6,598 bases of DNA, taken from JAHIZC01 sp043813305. Lineage in GTDB: Bacteria > Omnitrophota > Gorgyraeia > Gygaellales > Profunditerraquicolaceae. The position numbers and the translations under genes are program-made. Below, piece by piece: positions 5,612 to 6,598 of the stretch (the stretch's first letter is position 1; every line of letters begins with the position of its first letter). The notes under the pieces are model-generated. The model was given only the letters and a program-made list of their open reading frames with translations. It did no database searches and had not been told where the DNA came from. The stretch covers positions 1 through 6,598 of the forward strand of contig JBDRLC010000006.1 of the NCBI GenBank assembly GCA_043813305.1. The letters run 5' to 3'.

Positions 5612-6598
5612 TTGCTAATCGATTCTCTCCTTAAGCTTTCCTTGTCAACTTTACCAACGTTATTCTTGGGAAGAGACTGTCTGAATTCAAAATAGTGGGG
5701 GATTTTAAAATGCGCTAGATGCTCCCGGCAAAAATATCGCAAGCCATTTTCATCAAGGCTACTTCCTGCTTTTAAAACTACAAATGCCTTCGGGACCTCT
5801 CCTCTCATCTTATCCTGTATGCCGATAATCCCGACCTCTGCGACTTCCGGATGCTTATGTATTGCACTTTCTACCTCAGGCTCAAAGACTATCTCTCCTG
5901 CAACTTTAATCATCTCTTTTTTTCTGCCTACGATATAAATAAAGCCATCTGCATCAATCTTGCCTAAATCTCCGGTGTGGAACCAGCCGTTGCCTGTAAC
6001 CTGAGCAGTGGTCTCGGGATCCTTATAATAACCTTCCGTTACCACCCAACTGCGTACTACAAGCTCTCCGATCTCCCCGGCCGGCAACTCCTTATCTTCT
6101 CCGTTAAATATCTTTGCATCTATCCAGGGAGCAGGTTTACCTATACTCTCCACCTTATTTGAGCCTTTGGGCAAAACTACCGCCGGACCCTGGGTTTCAG
6201 TCATACCCCAGCCATTAATCAGATCTGCCTTAGGGCAAAACTTATGAAAACGCCTTAACTGATCCGGTGAGCTTGGCGCTCCAAAACTAACTACCCATTT
6301 AAGATTAGATAAATCGTAAGTCTCAAATTCTTTTAATTGCAAGATCGCATAATACATCGAGGGGACTAACCAGAAACAGGTTACTTTATGATCCTGGACG
6401 TTTTTTAAGAACTCCAAAGGAATGAAACGGTCCATCAAAATAACCTGGGATCCCAAAAAGACCATACAATTAATAAAAACTAACCCTCCTAAGTGCGAAA
6501 AGGGCAAAGCGCCACATAGGGCAATATCTCTATCATTCAAACCTACGGCATGCGCCATTGCTTTATCAGGTGCGCCTATTTGACGATAATTACACAAG
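5608..6598 (-). CDS. AMP-forming acyl-CoA synthetase / acyl-adenylate ligase (ANL superfamily), N-terminus beyond window
   Basis: The last 329 residues are present and the frame is open at the window edge, so the apparent TTG start there is not a true start. Family members join a carboxylic acid, usually a fatty acid, to AMP from ATP and then to CoA or a carrier-protein thiol in the cytoplasm. Visible core motifs, in window residue numbers, are GWGMTETQG (129-137, ATP and adenine binding), GELVVRS (177-183), GWFHTGDLGKIDADGF (204-219) with the ribose-binding Asp210, the hinge GRKKEMIKVAGE (224-235), and PKNNVGKVDK (310-319) with the expected catalytic Lys316. The phosphate-binding T-S-G-T-T-G loop must lie to the right of the window. 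All key residues seen are intact. The substrate cannot be told from this part; FadD-like fatty acyl-CoA ligase is the simplest guess, and acyl-ACP or O-succinylbenzoate-type ligases remain possible. It shares a 4-bp overlap with the exporter gene, which suggests that it prepares the exported molecule. Confidence 0.92.
   Translation of the reverse strand, partial: LCNYRQIGAPDKAMAHAVGLNDRDIALCGALPFSHLGGLVFINCMVFLGSQVILMDRFIPLEFLKNVQDHKVTCFWLVPSMYYAILQLKEFETYDLSNLKWVVSFGAPSSPDQLRRFHKFCPKADLINGWGMTETQGPAVVLPKGSNKVESIGKPAPWIDAKIFNGEDKELPAGEIGELVVRSWVVTEGYYKDPETTAQVTGNGWFHTGDLGKIDADGFIYIVGRKKEMIKVAGEIVFEPEVESAIHKHPEVAEVGIIGIQDKMRGEVPKAFVVLKAGSSLDENGLRYFCREHLAHFKIPHYFEFRQSLPKNNVGKVDKESLRRESISK

Noticed and set aside
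5977..6162. 61-codon open frame on the plus strand
   Set aside because: Antisense to the conserved A8 region of the acyl-CoA ligase.
1..6598. CRISPR array, riboswitch or rRNA
   Set aside because: No regularly spaced repeats, no rRNA-like conserved stretch and no recognisable riboswitch core were seen; the operon's own leader lies outside the window.

Overview
The window looks like a chromosomal piece of an uncultivated, diderm (Gram-negative-type) bacterium of moderate GC content (I estimate about 40%). The diderm call rests on a signal-peptide-bearing predicted outer-membrane beta-barrel and a periplasmic LolA-like protein. Gene texture and the short intergenic repeats remind me of Omnitrophota or deltaproteobacterial-type genomes, but that is an impression and not a demonstrated assignment. 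All credible genes lie on the minus strand.

Right to left (the direction of transcription), positions 6598 to 882 hold a tight four-gene operon. It contains the C-terminal part of an AMP-forming acyl-CoA synthetase/ligase cut by the window edge, a 775-residue RND/MMPL-type inner-membrane exporter that overlaps it by 4 bp, a secreted LolA-like 'outer membrane lipoprotein-sorting' family protein, and a DUF1302-type beta-barrel protein. A strong intrinsic terminator at 864-821 closes the operon. The most economical reading is a trans-envelope route for a hydrophobic, probably acyl-derived molecule: the ligase activates it, the RND pump moves it out of the inner membrane, the LolA-like protein carries it through the periplasm, and the barrel receives it at the outer membrane. 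The substrate cannot be read from the sequence.

Positions about 865 to 502 are gene-poor. Besides the terminator they hold an 11-bp exact direct repeat (738-748 and 780-790) that may be a scar of a REP-like element, plus short open frames I do not trust as genes.

Positions 494 to 1 hold an independent type II toxin-antitoxin module: a sigma70-type promoter, a Phd/YefM-family antitoxin, and a RelE/ParE-family toxin that starts at a TTG codon overlapping the antitoxin's end and runs off the left edge. The TA genes have their own promoter and are separated from the export operon by the terminator, so the two units are probably expressed independently.
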